Assembly (NCBI RefSeq): GCF_007992455.1
Contig: NZ_BKAH01000005.1
Location: 124,001 to 188,000, forward strand
Origin: Microbacterium saccharophilum
GTDB taxonomy: Bacteria > Actinomycetota > Actinomycetes > Actinomycetales > Microbacteriaceae
Reading direction: 5' to 3'
Length of the DNA stretch: 64,000 bases
Within the stretch, counting starts at the first letter, position 1; each line of letters begins with the position of its first letter. The translations under genes and the position numbers were made by a program. The notes beneath the pieces were generated by a model, which did not search any database, was not told where the DNA came from, and saw only the letters and a program-made list of their open reading frames with translations. This document shows positions 29,644 to 38,978 of the stretch, in pieces.

Positions 29644-31863
29644 TCACTCCAGCGCGGCCAGCAGGCGGTCGCCCAGGATCGGCGCCAGGCTGCGCGCGTA
29701 CGTCCCGCTGACGTGGTTGCTGTCCGCGTAGGCGACGACCCCTCCGATGTACGACATGCAGGTGCCGTCCGTGCAGAACAGATCGGTGATGTCGATCATC
29801 GGGACGTCGACCCCGGCAGCGGCGGTGATCGGATCGTCGAGGACCGCGGTGCTCACCGGCTGCGAGCATGGCGCGGTCGCCGGAACGGTGATCTGCGACA
29901 GGCAGGTCGGGATGTCGACGTCTCCGGTCACGGGGATGTCGCGCAGCAGCAGGACCTGCTTGCCGGTGGCTTCGATCGAGGACCAGACCTCCCGCATCGC
30001 GTCCCTCTGCTGCAGCTGGAGCGCGTCATCGCCGGGGATGAAGACGCGGCTGTCGAACACGTGGTAGACGACGACGCTGATGTCGGTACGGTCGCGCAGT
30101 TCCTGCTGCACGCGGGCGCCCCAGTTCGCGCACCCGACGCGGAAGCCCTCGTCCCAGTGGGAGACCGTTGCCGGGTCGGAGTGCACGGCGGAGCAGGCGA
30201 ATCTCGTGAAGGTGTCCACCCGCCAGCCGGCCTTCGCGAAGTACTCGTGGAACGCCGGGATCATCGCGGCCGCGTGCGAGTCGCCGACCAGCGCGAGCGT
30301 TCCCGCGGGTCCCTCCGGATCGCCGTACGTGCAGGTGCGCCACTCCTCGTGGAGCTGCGTGAGGCACCAGTTCGGATCGAGGTCTGTGGCAGCGAAGGCG
30401 GTGTCGATGGCCGTCTGCGCGGTGAACGGATCGATGCAGAGCTCCGGCTCGAGCATGGCCGCGACTCCGTAGCAGACCCGCGGTTCCGCCGCGGTGGCGT
30501 TCTCCGCGCTCTCCGCCGCTTCCCGTTCCGCGGCGACGCGGGCGGCTTCGGCCCGTTCGGCCGCCGCGGCGATGGAGGCCGTCATGGCGGTGACCTGAAG
30601 GGCGGCGACGAGGACGATCACCAACGGCACGACGACGGCGAATGCAAACTCGCGCCACGGGCGACGGCCCCACCTGCGTGAGCGGGCCGGGTCTTCGATG
30701 AACCGGCTGGAGAGCGCGCCGAGCAGGACGGCCAGCGCCACGATGATCCAGCGGTCGAGGTCCCCGAGGGCCCGCTGCAGTGCGAAGGGCGCGAGCACGA
30801 TGATCGGCCAGTGCCACAGATAGATGGAGTACGACCATGTGCCGATGCTGGCGATGGGCCGCCAGGTGGAGATCCCGCTGAGCGTCACGGGACCGCGCTG
30901 CGCGCCGGCCATGATCGCGATGAGGGTGCCCGCCACCGGAAGGAGGGCCATGGTGCCCGGGAACGGTGACGCATCGGTGTAGGTGAAGCTCGCGACGAGG
31001 ATCATCGCGACGCCCGTCCAGGTGAGGAGCGTGGCCGCGACGGCCCGCTTTCCGGAGGACGACTCCTGCATCGCGGGGAACCGGGACACGAGCAGCGCGA
31101 GGAGGGCGCCGCCGGCGAACTCCCACGCGCGGACGAAGGTGTTGAAGTAGGCCTCGCCGGGGGAGGTGGCGGTCAGGGTGGCCGAGAAGACGAGCGACGC
31201 GGCGAAGACCACGCCGAGGGCGATCGTGAGTGTCCGACGCTGCCCGCTCCACGCGAATGCTCTCCCGCGGCGCCGCAGGACCGCGCCGACGACGAGGGTG
31301 ATACCGACGATCAGGATCGGCCAGATGACGTAGAGCTGCTCTTCGACGGCGAGCGACCAATAGTGCTGGACGACCGAGGGTGCGTCGTCCTGGGCGAGGT
31401 AATCGACCGATCCGCGCGCGAACACCCAGTTCACGGCATAGACGGCGCTGGCGCCGATGTCGGTGAACGCACGTATCCGTTCGCTCGCCGGCATCCACAG
31501 GGCGGTTCCGGCCAGCGTCGCGATCAGGACGAGGAGCGATGCCGGGAGGAGGCGGCGGATCCGCCGGGCCCAGAACGCCGGCACGGCGACGCGCCCGGTC
31601 TGGGACAGTTCGCGGAACAGGTGCTGCGAGATCAGGAAGCCGGAGATGACGAAGAAGACATCGACGCCGATGTACCCGCCCGGCAGTGCGTCCGGCCAGA
31701 GGTGGTAGAGCAGGACGAGTGTCACGGCGAGCGCGCGCAGCCCCTGGATGTCGGGTCGGAAGCCCGACGCGCCCCCGCCTCGGGGCGTACGGCGGCGGGT
31801 GCGGAGATCGGCCCGCGACGCTGCGGGCGCGGGGGTGTCGGTGGTCACTGCAGGGCCGGCCAT
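29644..31863 (-). CDS. OafA/YrhL-type acyltransferase with fused SGNH domain
   Basis: A 739-aa fusion. Residues about 30-410 are an acyltransferase-3 membrane domain (DIQGLRALAVTLVLLYHLWP with the conserved His; FFVISGFLISQHL). After a linker, the external SGNH domain has LVGDSHAAAM (GDSH at about 524) and DSNH (about 712), so the Ser-Asp-His set looks complete. Such enzymes O-acetylate surface sugars or peptidoglycan on the outer face. Start ATG at 31863 has AAGGTG upstream; a GTG six codons later is possible. It lies 9 bases after a secreted SGNH hydrolase on the same strand. Confidence 0.9.
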   Translation of the reverse strand: MAGPAVTTDTPAPAASRADLRTRRRTPRGGGASGFRPDIQGLRALAVTLVLLYHLWPDALPGGYIGVDVFFVISGFLISQHLFRELSQTGRVAVPAFWARRIRRLLPASLLVLIATLAGTALWMPASERIRAFTDIGASAVYAVNWVFARGSVDYLAQDDAPSVVQHYWSLAVEEQLYVIWPILIVGITLVVGAVLRRRGRAFAWSGQRRTLTIALGVVFAASLVFSATLTATSPGEAYFNTFVRAWEFAGGALLALLVSRFPAMQESSSGKRAVAATLLTWTGVAMILVASFTYTDASPFPGTMALLPVAGTLIAIMAGAQRGPVTLSGISTWRPIASIGTWSYSIYLWHWPIIVLAPFALQRALGDLDRWIIVALAVLLGALSSRFIEDPARSRRWGRRPWREFAFAVVVPLVIVLVAALQVTAMTASIAAAAERAEAARVAAEREAAESAENATAAEPRVCYGVAAMLEPELCIDPFTAQTAIDTAFAATDLDPNWCLTQLHEEWRTCTYGDPEGPAGTLALVGDSHAAAMIPAFHEYFAKAGWRVDTFTRFACSAVHSDPATVSHWDEGFRVGCANWGARVQQELRDRTDISVVVYHVFDSRVFIPGDDALQLQQRDAMREVWSSIEATGKQVLLLRDIPVTGDVDIPTCLSQITVPATAPCSQPVSTAVLDDPITAAAGVDVPMIDITDLFCTDGTCMSYIGGVVAYADSNHVSGTYARSLAPILGDRLLAALE

Positions 31864-31872
31864 GAGATCACC

Positions 31873-33813
31873 TTATTTCAGGGTGATGGAGTCGCATTTG
31901 AGGATCGAGTTGCGATTCGTGACCGTGGAGACGCCCACCGCGCAGACCGAATGCGTGCCTCTTCCGACCTGTGCGCCCTGGAAGAAGGCGTGGTTCCCGG
32001 GAACACCGTAGGGCCGCAGGTAGGCGCTGGGCAGGGATGCGGTGAGCCCCGCGTGCCAACGGCCGTCGATGATGATCCCCACCGGGATGGATGCGTACAG
32101 GTCGGCGTGGTCGAAGCCCCAGCCGACGATCGCCATGGTCCCGCCGCCCGCGTCGATGAGGGACATGTCTCCCTGAGGCAGGAGGGTGGGGAGCGCGACC
32201 GTCACGCAGGGCGGGTACGCGTTGGCACCGGCGCCGATGCCGACGCCGACGATGCAGATCTTGTAGGTCCTGCCGTCCGCGAGGGTCTTCGACCAGCGGA
32301 ACCCGTGGCCTCCCGGTACGCCGAAGCCGGCGAGCTCCGGCGAGGGGCCGTCGGCGAAGGTCGCGAGCATCCACTGGTCGTCGACGGTGATCCCGACCGG
32401 GATGCGATCGTAGAGGTCGCTGCGGTCGAAGGCCCATCCGCGCACCGTGATCGTCGCTCCGTGGACGTCGACCTGGAACGCCGCTTCCGCGGCGAAGAGC
32501 GCTCTCTGCTGCGCGCGCGTCGTCCCGCCCTGAACGAACCGTGCGGCGAAGCGCGCGATCGCGTCCTGCCCGGCCCGGTTGAAGTGGACCCAGTCGGCCG
32601 CGGAGTGGAACGACGGCGGGTTGAGCCCCGACCTGATCCAGGAACGGTCGCTCGATGTCGGCATGATCCCCGCGTCGGTGAGCGCTCCGTTCGCGATGTA
32701 TTCGTCGACGGGCATGTAGTGGTCGCCGTAGCGCTGCTCCAGCTGCGCGTTCAACGCAGTGCGCGCGACGCCGTACACGGACGTCGCATTGCCCCAGGCG
32801 GGTGTGATCGACGCGACCCAGAACGGCTGGTCGGAGATGCTGCGGTGCAGCTGCACCATCGCATCCACGTCGGCGAGGATCTGCGCGGTCGCGGTCAGGT
32901 TGTTCGTACCGGCCCAGATGATCGTCGATGCGCCGGGCATCATCGCGCCGAGCGACACGATCGGCGTTCCGGGCGCGACGGCGATCGGGTCGCCGGGCGC
33001 CGCCCGCGTGAAACGCCAGGAGATGCCGAGGTCGACGCGGTGCACGAGGACGCCCTCGACACCTGCGATGGACACCCGCATCGTCACGCCGCCCATGGCG
33101 TCGGCGGGAACCTCGAACAGGAAGGGTGTCGGCAGGGCCGTGTCCCCCGACGCGGCGATCGTGACGGGGTCGACGAGCTGCATCCGGTAGGCGCCCGCGT
33201 TCACGGCGATGGACGTCGACCAGTGACCCCCGAGAGAACGATCCACGGTGGTCCAGCCGGGCAGCGCGGAGTTCAGCGGAGTTCCGGCGTTCGATCCGCA
33301 GACACCCCCGAGGATGCTGTCGCCGTAGCACTGCACGGTCTGCGGAGCGGCAGCGTCCCCCGGCACGAAGGGGACCTCCTGAGGCTGGAACGCGCCGGGC
33401 GTGCGGTCCAGTTCGCGGACCTCGGCCTCGAGTTCCTCGATGGCGTCCTCCACCTGCTCGCCGAGATCGACGGGCGGCGGGGAGGGGTCGGGGGCGGGAG
33501 GCACGGAGGGAGCGGGATACGGCGTCGCATCGACAGGAGGGACGTCCGGCGCCGCAGGCGGCGCAGGTGTTTCGGGGGGTGCAGGGGTCGCGGAAGGCGT
33601 CGGCGCCTCGGTCGGTGCGGGGGCGGGTGTGTCGGAGGGCGTGGGTGCGGGCGACGTCACGCTGCCCGGTGAGAACGAGGAGGCCGGCAGCCAGCCGGCC
33701 GGTGCGAGGCTCGTCGCCAGCAAGACAGAAGCGAGCGCGCATTTCGCGATCATCCCGTGCAAGAGTGCTCCCCAGCTGTGACGGCGCCGTCGGCGTGCGG
33801 GTTCGTCGCCCAC
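31873..33813 (-). CDS. secreted SGNH-family hydrolase with two C-terminal ~90-aa repeats
   Basis: A 646-aa exported protein. A hydrophobic signal segment (about 22-40) is followed by a Pro/Thr/Ala linker (about 50-115) and a short acidic coiled segment (116-136). The SGNH domain has CYGDSILGGVC (Ser166), WAGTNNL (GTNN 302-305) and DWVH (Asp407, His410). Two repeats of about 90 aa follow, each with GWxFDxxDLYxxIPVGI and an internal Cys pair. A carbohydrate esterase acting on the acylated glycan made by the neighbouring OafA-type enzyme is a reasonable inference. The start is uncertain: GTG at 33813 or an ATG at 33753. Confidence 0.78.
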   Translation of the reverse strand: MGDEPARRRRRHSWGALLHGMIAKCALASVLLATSLAPAGWLPASSFSPGSVTSPAPTPSDTPAPAPTEAPTPSATPAPPETPAPPAAPDVPPVDATPYPAPSVPPAPDPSPPPVDLGEQVEDAIEELEAEVRELDRTPGAFQPQEVPFVPGDAAAPQTVQCYGDSILGGVCGSNAGTPLNSALPGWTTVDRSLGGHWSTSIAVNAGAYRMQLVDPVTIAASGDTALPTPFLFEVPADAMGGVTMRVSIAGVEGVLVHRVDLGISWRFTRAAPGDPIAVAPGTPIVSLGAMMPGASTIIWAGTNNLTATAQILADVDAMVQLHRSISDQPFWVASITPAWGNATSVYGVARTALNAQLEQRYGDHYMPVDEYIANGALTDAGIMPTSSDRSWIRSGLNPPSFHSAADWVHFNRAGQDAIARFAARFVQGGTTRAQQRALFAAEAAFQVDVHGATITVRGWAFDRSDLYDRIPVGITVDDQWMLATFADGPSPELAGFGVPGGHGFRWSKTLADGRTYKICIVGVGIGAGANAYPPCVTVALPTLLPQGDMSLIDAGGGTMAIVGWGFDHADLYASIPVGIIIDGRWHAGLTASLPSAYLRPYGVPGNHAFFQGAQVGRGTHSVCAVGVSTVTNRNSILKCDSITLK

Positions 33814-33926
33814 GGTGAAGACGTTCCGTCATCGATCGGGGTGGGTCGCGCGCCGCTCGACCCAGACGTATGCGCATCCTCTCATATCTTCGCGCCGACT
33901 CCGACCAGCGCCTGGCCGAGGCGCCG

Positions 33927-36476
33927 TCAGCCGAGCGGGCGGTCTGCGCTGAGGTGATAGCCGGCGACGTCCGCGATGAGGTGGACCGTGCCGGCCGAGC
34001 TGTTGGTGAGACTCACCTTGCCGCCGTCGCCCACCTTCACGGTCACGAGGTTCGGGAGCGTCTGACCCGCCGTGAAGTTGAGATTCGACGCGGTCGGGCG
34101 GGATGTGCCGGACGGATAGGCGGTGAGGAAGCCGTTGGCGGTCGGTCCTGTCACCGTGAGATTCATCACGACGGAGGAGACGTCCGACGCCGGCACGCCG
34201 CCGCGGCCCGTCACCTGCAGATCGATGGTCTGGTTCGCCCCCACTGCGACCCGGGACGCGCCGTTGCCCACCCGCGTGTCGAGCACACGCGTGGGTTCGA
34301 GTGCGGCGAAAGCGCCCTTCGTGGCGGGTTCGCCGTCGAGGTAGTACCCGGCGACGTCGGCCAGCAGGTGCACGGACCCCGCGGAGTTGTTGGTGAGCCT
34401 CACCCGTCCGCCTTCGCCGAGCTTCGCGGTCACGAGGTTGGGGACCGTCTGCCCCCGCTCGAAGTTGAGGTTGGATGCCGCAGGCTGCGCTGTTCCGGTG
34501 GGATACACCGTGAAAAAGCCGGCCGCCGTCGGGCTGACGGCGGTCACGTTGAGGACGACCGCGGAGACACCGGACCACGCGACCGCCCCGCGGCCGGTGA
34601 CCTCGAGATCGACGCTCCCGTGGGCGGGGACGGGCACCCAGTCGGCGCCGATGCCTTCCCGGGTGTCGAGGATGCGCTTCGGCCGCAGCGTCTCGAACGT
34701 CCCGGGCGCCGAGGGCACGCCGCTCGGGTGGTAGCCCGCGATGTCCGCGATGACGTGGAGGGTGCCGGCCGAGTTGTTCGTCAGCGTGATCTTGCCCTCT
34801 GCGCCGACCTTCACGCTGGAGAGGTTGGCGACCGTCTGCCCGGCGCCGAAGTTCAGGTTCGATGCGTTCGGCTGGGGCTGTCCCGTCGGGCCGGCCGTCA
34901 GGAACCCGCCGGCGGTCGCGCCGGTGACCGTGAGGTTGACGACGGCGGCTCCCACGCCCGAGCCTGGCACCCCGCCGCGTCCGGTCACCTGCACATCGAC
35001 GCTCTTTCCGGGCCCCACGGCGATCGCCGGGGCACCGGTGCCCACCCGCGTGTCGAGCAGTCGCGCAGGAGCGAGGCTGAGGAAGGAGCCGGCATCGCGG
35101 GGGAGCGCTTCCGGATCCGGAGGATGCACCGGGTCGTAGTAGTCGGTGGTCAAGGTCACCGCACCGATCGTCGTGGTCGACCCCGCGGTCACCGAGATGT
35201 CGGAGACGGTGGCGGTGTAGGGGACGATGACCGTCGCCCAGTCGAAGAACGCGCCGATGTAGTCGTTCGCGTACGCGGTGACGCGGTAGGTCCCCGGCGT
35301 GAACGGGCCGTACGCGGTGAGCGGGGAATCGATCGATCCGCGCCCGCCGGGGGGGTCGACGAGGGTGTAGCGCCCGGTGGTCTCGTCCAGACGCGCGAAC
35401 TCGATGTGGGACGTATCGGCGTACACCGGGGGTCTGCCGGGTCGCGACGCGAGCGTGGTACGCAGTGCGATGCGCCCCCCGATGTCGAGGGTGGCGTCGA
35501 TCCCGTCGACGATCTCGTTGTCGCGCACCGTCACGACCTGAGCGTCCTCCTCCGTGCGGGAACCACCGGAGTACTCCGGCAGCGTCTCGTCGGCGGAGTA
35601 CGACAGGACGTACTGCCCATTCACCCCCCGGATCGCGTATTCGCCGTTCTCGTCGGTGACGATGCTGCCCCACCGGTTGTTGTAGTCGGCGAGGTTGGTC
35701 CACCCGACCCGCGCGCCGGCGGCGGGGCTCCGGGTGCCGTCGCGGTTGTCGATGTACACGGTGCCCGAGATCTGGCCGGCCGGGTCGAGTTCGATCGCCA
35801 CGGAGGTCGTCGCGCCGCGCTCGACGACGATCGCCGGTTCGGTGGGCGTCGTGGTCTTGACGCCGTTGTGATCCTCGGTGAGCCAGCCGCCCGCGGCGGC
35901 GATGATGCCGTACCGTCCCGGCGGGAGCGGATCGGTCGACAGCCCGTCGGGACCCACCCAGGCCCGGCGTTCCAACCCCGGAATGATCGGCTCCAGCGGC
36001 ACGAGCGTCATCGTCGCGTGGACGTTCTTGCCTGCCCCCGTCACCGTCCCGGTGATGTAGCCGCCGGCATCCAGCACGATGTCGAGCGTGTTCTGCCCCT
36101 CGGCGAGAACCGTCGGGGCGAGCTGGGTCGCACCGTGCGTGTCGTCACCCCATTCACTGATGTACGCCTTCGCGGAGCAGCAGTAAGTGGTCAGGATGTC
36201 GTACTCACCGGGGGCGAGGCCGGCGATGGTGTACGCACCCCTGTGGTCAGAGTTCGTGTTGGTGACGAATGCGCCGTCGCGGTAGACCCAGACCGTCGCG
36301 TTGGACACTCCGTACGCGGGGCTGTCGTACCCGTCCACCGTCCCCGACAGGCTCGCGGTGCCGTCTGCCGCCGACGCATGAGAGGCCGGGACGGCGATCG
36401 CCGCCGACAACAGCGACGCGATGACCGTCACCGTCGCGAGAAGGCGGCCGCGGCCCCGTGTGCGCACCATCGACAT
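33927..36476 (-). CDS. secreted CnaB-like/carboxypeptidase-regulatory and 'LDTR' repeat protein
   Basis: An 849-aa exported protein. A signal peptide ends near ASA/ADG (about residue 37). Residues about 38-460 hold several carboxypeptidase-regulatory/CnaB-like beta sandwiches (for example GTVDGYDSPAYGVSNATV and GAYTIAGLAPGEYDI). Residues about 465-845 are three ~129-aa repeats, each starting with RLLDTRxG, containing SNLNFxxGQT and ending VIADVAGY-like. There is no sorting signal or C-terminal membrane segment. The repeats are known from actinobacterial secreted proteins without defined function; a wall-binding or adhesive role is inference. ATG start follows GGGGAG. Confidence 0.75.
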   Translation of the reverse strand: MSMVRTRGRGRLLATVTVIASLLSAAIAVPASHASAADGTASLSGTVDGYDSPAYGVSNATVWVYRDGAFVTNTNSDHRGAYTIAGLAPGEYDILTTYCCSAKAYISEWGDDTHGATQLAPTVLAEGQNTLDIVLDAGGYITGTVTGAGKNVHATMTLVPLEPIIPGLERRAWVGPDGLSTDPLPPGRYGIIAAAGGWLTEDHNGVKTTTPTEPAIVVERGATTSVAIELDPAGQISGTVYIDNRDGTRSPAAGARVGWTNLADYNNRWGSIVTDENGEYAIRGVNGQYVLSYSADETLPEYSGGSRTEEDAQVVTVRDNEIVDGIDATLDIGGRIALRTTLASRPGRPPVYADTSHIEFARLDETTGRYTLVDPPGGRGSIDSPLTAYGPFTPGTYRVTAYANDYIGAFFDWATVIVPYTATVSDISVTAGSTTTIGAVTLTTDYYDPVHPPDPEALPRDAGSFLSLAPARLLDTRVGTGAPAIAVGPGKSVDVQVTGRGGVPGSGVGAAVVNLTVTGATAGGFLTAGPTGQPQPNASNLNFGAGQTVANLSSVKVGAEGKITLTNNSAGTLHVIADIAGYHPSGVPSAPGTFETLRPKRILDTREGIGADWVPVPAHGSVDLEVTGRGAVAWSGVSAVVLNVTAVSPTAAGFFTVYPTGTAQPAASNLNFERGQTVPNLVTAKLGEGGRVRLTNNSAGSVHLLADVAGYYLDGEPATKGAFAALEPTRVLDTRVGNGASRVAVGANQTIDLQVTGRGGVPASDVSSVVMNLTVTGPTANGFLTAYPSGTSRPTASNLNFTAGQTLPNLVTVKVGDGGKVSLTNSSAGTVHLIADVAGYHLSADRPLG
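33945..35090 (-). repeat. three tandem ~129-codon 'LDTR' repeats
   Basis: Coding for the LDTR motif recurs near 35043, 34652 and 34267, about 385-390 bp apart. Copies keep LDTR, a Val-Asn-Leu-Thr-Val strand, NLNF and AGY but differ elsewhere. Confidence 0.75.
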
Positions 36477-36526
36477 TCCGCTCCCCGGCGTCAGACCACG
36501 CCTCGGCGAACGGCCGCGACCCGCCG

Positions 36527-36532
36527 AATCTA
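36527..36532 (-). promoter_or_regulatory. -10 box (TAGATT) of the CnaB/LDTR gene
   Basis: TAGATT on the minus strand lies between the stop of the upstream GT2 gene and the ATG at 36476, predicting a leader of about 45 nt with GGGGAG. The gene is therefore probably not only read from the glycosyltransferase operon. Confidence 0.45.
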
Positions 36533-36551
36533 ACAGAGGATGAGAAGCCGC

Positions 36552-37526
36552 TCAGATCGCGGTGGCGCCTACCAGCGGGGGCATGGGCTTCCACGAGGCG
36601 TCGCGGGCGATCCTGCCGCCGTCGCGGAGCCCGCGGAAGAGGTTGGACGTGCCGCGGACCTTGCGCTCGACGAACAGCAGGCGGATGAGTTCCTTCACGA
36701 AGGTCAGCGCGGTCCCCGCGCCGAAGAGCACCGGGTTGTAGACGCCGAGCGCCCGGTAGTAGCGCTTGATGTGCGCGCGGTTGCGCATGATGTAGTACCG
36801 GTAGGCGTCGCTGGACGCGTTCATGTGGCGGATGCCCATGTCCCACTGCTTGATCTCGCGCGTGCGGCGCAGGACGAACTCGTCCACGATGACCGAGGTC
36901 GTCTGGCGGGAGGCGAGCCAGCCGTAGGTCTGGTCGTCCCAGTAGATGAAGAACCGGGGGTCGGGCAGGCCGATCTTCTCGACGATGTCACGGTGGATGA
37001 ACATGCCCTCGAAACAGCCGGAGTTCATCTCCTTGTAGCCGGACTCGTCGAACCCGGACGGCGCGAACGGGATCGGGATGCCCATCCGCTCGGCGATGCG
37101 GTACTGCCAGTAGAACTCGCTGCCGTCGTAGTCGTACCGGCGGCCCTGGATGCTCTTGAACCGGGGGGCCCACTTGCCCATCTTCGCGAGTCCGTCCGGC
37201 ATGACCTCGACGTCGTCGTCCATCAGCCAGATCCAGGTCGACCCCAGCTCGTAGGCGACGCGCATGCCTTCGCTGAAGCCGCCCGAGCCGCCCGTATTGG
37301 TGTCCAGGCGGCGGTAGACGAGATTCGTGCCGAGGCCGTCGCGGAAGGACTCCACGACGTCCGTCGTGTCGTCGGTGGAGGCGTTGTCGATGATGACCAC
37401 GTTGCCGGGCTTGGGGTCCATGGCGGTGATGCTCGTCAGGAGACGCGTCAGCAGTCCCGACCGGTTGAACGTCACCACCGCGATGGTGGCGGTCGCGGGA
37501 TCAAAGGCCGGGGCGGCGGCACTCAC
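36552..37526 (-). CDS. glycosyltransferase family 2, GlfT/rhamnosyltransferase-like
   Basis: A 324-aa GT-A enzyme. VVTFNRSGLLTRLL opens the domain, IIDNASTDDT binds nucleotide, WLMDDDVEVMPD (DDD at 103-105) binds metal and FIYWDDQTYGWLASR followed by RHMNASSDAYRYYIMRN resembles the Trp-Asp-Asp and His regions of galactofuranosyltransferases such as GlfT1/GlfT2. With glf in the island, a galactofuranosyl role is plausible; rhamnosyl transfer is the main alternative. The GTG at 37526 has GGGAGG 7-8 nt upstream and overlaps the stop of a 24-residue ORF. Confidence 0.8.
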   Translation of the reverse strand: MSAAAPAFDPATATIAVVTFNRSGLLTRLLTSITAMDPKPGNVVIIDNASTDDTTDVVESFRDGLGTNLVYRRLDTNTGGSGGFSEGMRVAYELGSTWIWLMDDDVEVMPDGLAKMGKWAPRFKSIQGRRYDYDGSEFYWQYRIAERMGIPIPFAPSGFDESGYKEMNSGCFEGMFIHRDIVEKIGLPDPRFFIYWDDQTYGWLASRQTTSVIVDEFVLRRTREIKQWDMGIRHMNASSDAYRYYIMRNRAHIKRYYRALGVYNPVLFGAGTALTFVKELIRLLFVERKVRGTSNLFRGLRDGGRIARDASWKPMPPLVGATAI

Positions 37527-37597
37527 TTGCGAACCTCCCACGCGCGGGCACGGTCGGCGGGATCGGCGAACACGACGTTCTGAAGGACGTAGGTCAC
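37523..37597 (-). CDS. 24-residue ORF translationally coupled to the GT2 gene
   Basis: GTG-started ORF with GGAG 7 nt upstream; the product begins VTYVLQNVVF and ends RAWEVRK. Its TGA overlaps the GTG of the GT2 gene (GTGA). The hydrophobic start and Arg-rich tail recall the short N-terminal strand of some galactofuranosyl/rhamnosyl GT2 enzymes, so it could be a detached N-terminus, a genuine small protein or a coupling leader. No homology evidence is available from the sequence alone. Confidence 0.5.
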   Translation of the reverse strand: MTYVLQNVVFADPADRARAWEVRK

Positions 37598-37649
37598 AAA
37601 TCATCTCCGGGGCAGAGCGAGGGCGCCGCGCGTCGGGCCGAGGATCAGC

Positions 37650-38978
37650 TTACCCGGCCGATCCTGACGTCTCCTGTGACCGGGGGAGGTCCTGGTCCGG
37701 CTCCGGCACCCGGATGCTGCGCCGCCACGAGCGGGACTGTCCGGCCCGTACGGTGGCCAGCACGAGCAGCAGCCAGCCCGCACCGAACAGCGCGAAGCTC
37801 TCGAACAGCGACACCGTGGCGAGGGCGACCAGGAGCAGCGGCGTCCAGCCGTAGACCGGGGAGCGTCGCTGGCTCGCGTCGAGCCAGGACCGCACCAGGG
37901 CGATGCCGCCGAAGGCGATCAGGATCACGAACCCCGCCCACCCCACCTGCAGCAGGACGTCCATGTAGGCGTTCAGCGCGGTCGTGTGCCGCTGGCCGAG
38001 GAGCAGGTTGAGAGTCAGGAAAGGCTGCTCGTCGGGGGCCCACGCCCCGAACCAGCCCCATCCCTGGACCGGCCGCCGGCGCGCGTAGAACTGCAGGAGG
38101 TCCCACAGCGTCGTGCGCATCGACAGGTCGTCCGCCGCGCCGAGGGCCGCGACGATGCGGCCTCGCAGCGCGTACAGCACGATGCCGCCCGTGGCCACCA
38201 GAGCAGCGAGCCCCCATTGCAGTGCCGCGCGGCGCGCGGGATCCGCCGTGCGGACGAGCTGCAGCGCTCCGGCCGCCACGGCGACCGCCGCGGCGACGAC
38301 GAACACCGTCGGCGACGCTGACAGGAGGGCCATCGCGGTCCCCAGGAGGATCGACGCGAGCGACACCTCGGGGCGCACCGAATGCGTGCGCCACTCGATG
38401 ACGAACGTGATGACCGCGATGACGGCGACGAACCCGAGCATGTTGCGCGTGCCGAAGATGCCCTGGATGGGGCCGAGCTGGGCGATGTTGCCCTGGATCG
38501 CGAGGAACTCGAAGGCGGTGTCGAACAGGATGCCGGCGAGCACCTCGAGTGCCAGCGACAGCACGAGCAGCACACGCGCGACATCACCGAGGGCGCGGAC
38601 GGTCTGCAGCGTGTCGCGGATATGGCCGATCGTGACGGCGAGGAACGCGATCGCGAGGGTCGAGAGCCAGCGCCAGAAGCTCATGCCGGCATCCGTACTC
38701 CACGCGACGCTCGTCAACGCCCAGACGAGGAAGATGAGCAGCGTCGTGGGCACCAGACGCAGCCAGGAGATCTCGGCGCGCCGCGAGAACAGCACGCCGG
38801 CGCCGATGCCGCAGAGCCCGACGACCGCGGTCACGAGCGGGACGTACCCGGCGACGGCCTCGATGAAGGGCGACCCGATGATGGTCGCGAAGACCGTGAG
38901 CGTGTAGACGCGGGCGAAGTCGGCAGAGCGCAGGAGCGCCCCGAGTCGGCGACGCGCGTTCTCGGACGTCGTGCTCAT
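37650..38978 (-). CDS. O-antigen ligase/polymerase-like membrane protein A
   Basis: A 442-aa protein with about 11-12 hydrophobic helices. A long external loop before the last helices carries RTTLWDLLQFYARRRPVQGWGW, matching the G-x-G periplasmic loop of Wzy/WaaL-type (O-antigen ligase) enzymes that join lipid-linked glycans. The ATG overlaps the stop of the paralogue upstream (ATGA). It could polymerise repeat units or ligate them to an acceptor; sequence cannot separate these. Confidence 0.85.
   Translation of the reverse strand: MSTTSENARRRLGALLRSADFARVYTLTVFATIIGSPFIEAVAGYVPLVTAVVGLCGIGAGVLFSRRAEISWLRLVPTTLLIFLVWALTSVAWSTDAGMSFWRWLSTLAIAFLAVTIGHIRDTLQTVRALGDVARVLLVLSLALEVLAGILFDTAFEFLAIQGNIAQLGPIQGIFGTRNMLGFVAVIAVITFVIEWRTHSVRPEVSLASILLGTAMALLSASPTVFVVAAAVAVAAGALQLVRTADPARRAALQWGLAALVATGGIVLYALRGRIVAALGAADDLSMRTTLWDLLQFYARRRPVQGWGWFGAWAPDEQPFLTLNLLLGQRHTTALNAYMDVLLQVGWAGFVILIAFGGIALVRSWLDASQRRSPVYGWTPLLLVALATVSLFESFALFGAGWLLLVLATVRAGQSRSWRRSIRVPEPDQDLPRSQETSGSAG

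Noticed and set aside
37527..37604. 26-codon upstream extension of the GT2 gene
   Set aside because: Arg-rich sequence in a different frame from the 24-residue ORF; the GTG at 37526 has a good Shine-Dalgarno and matches the family start.
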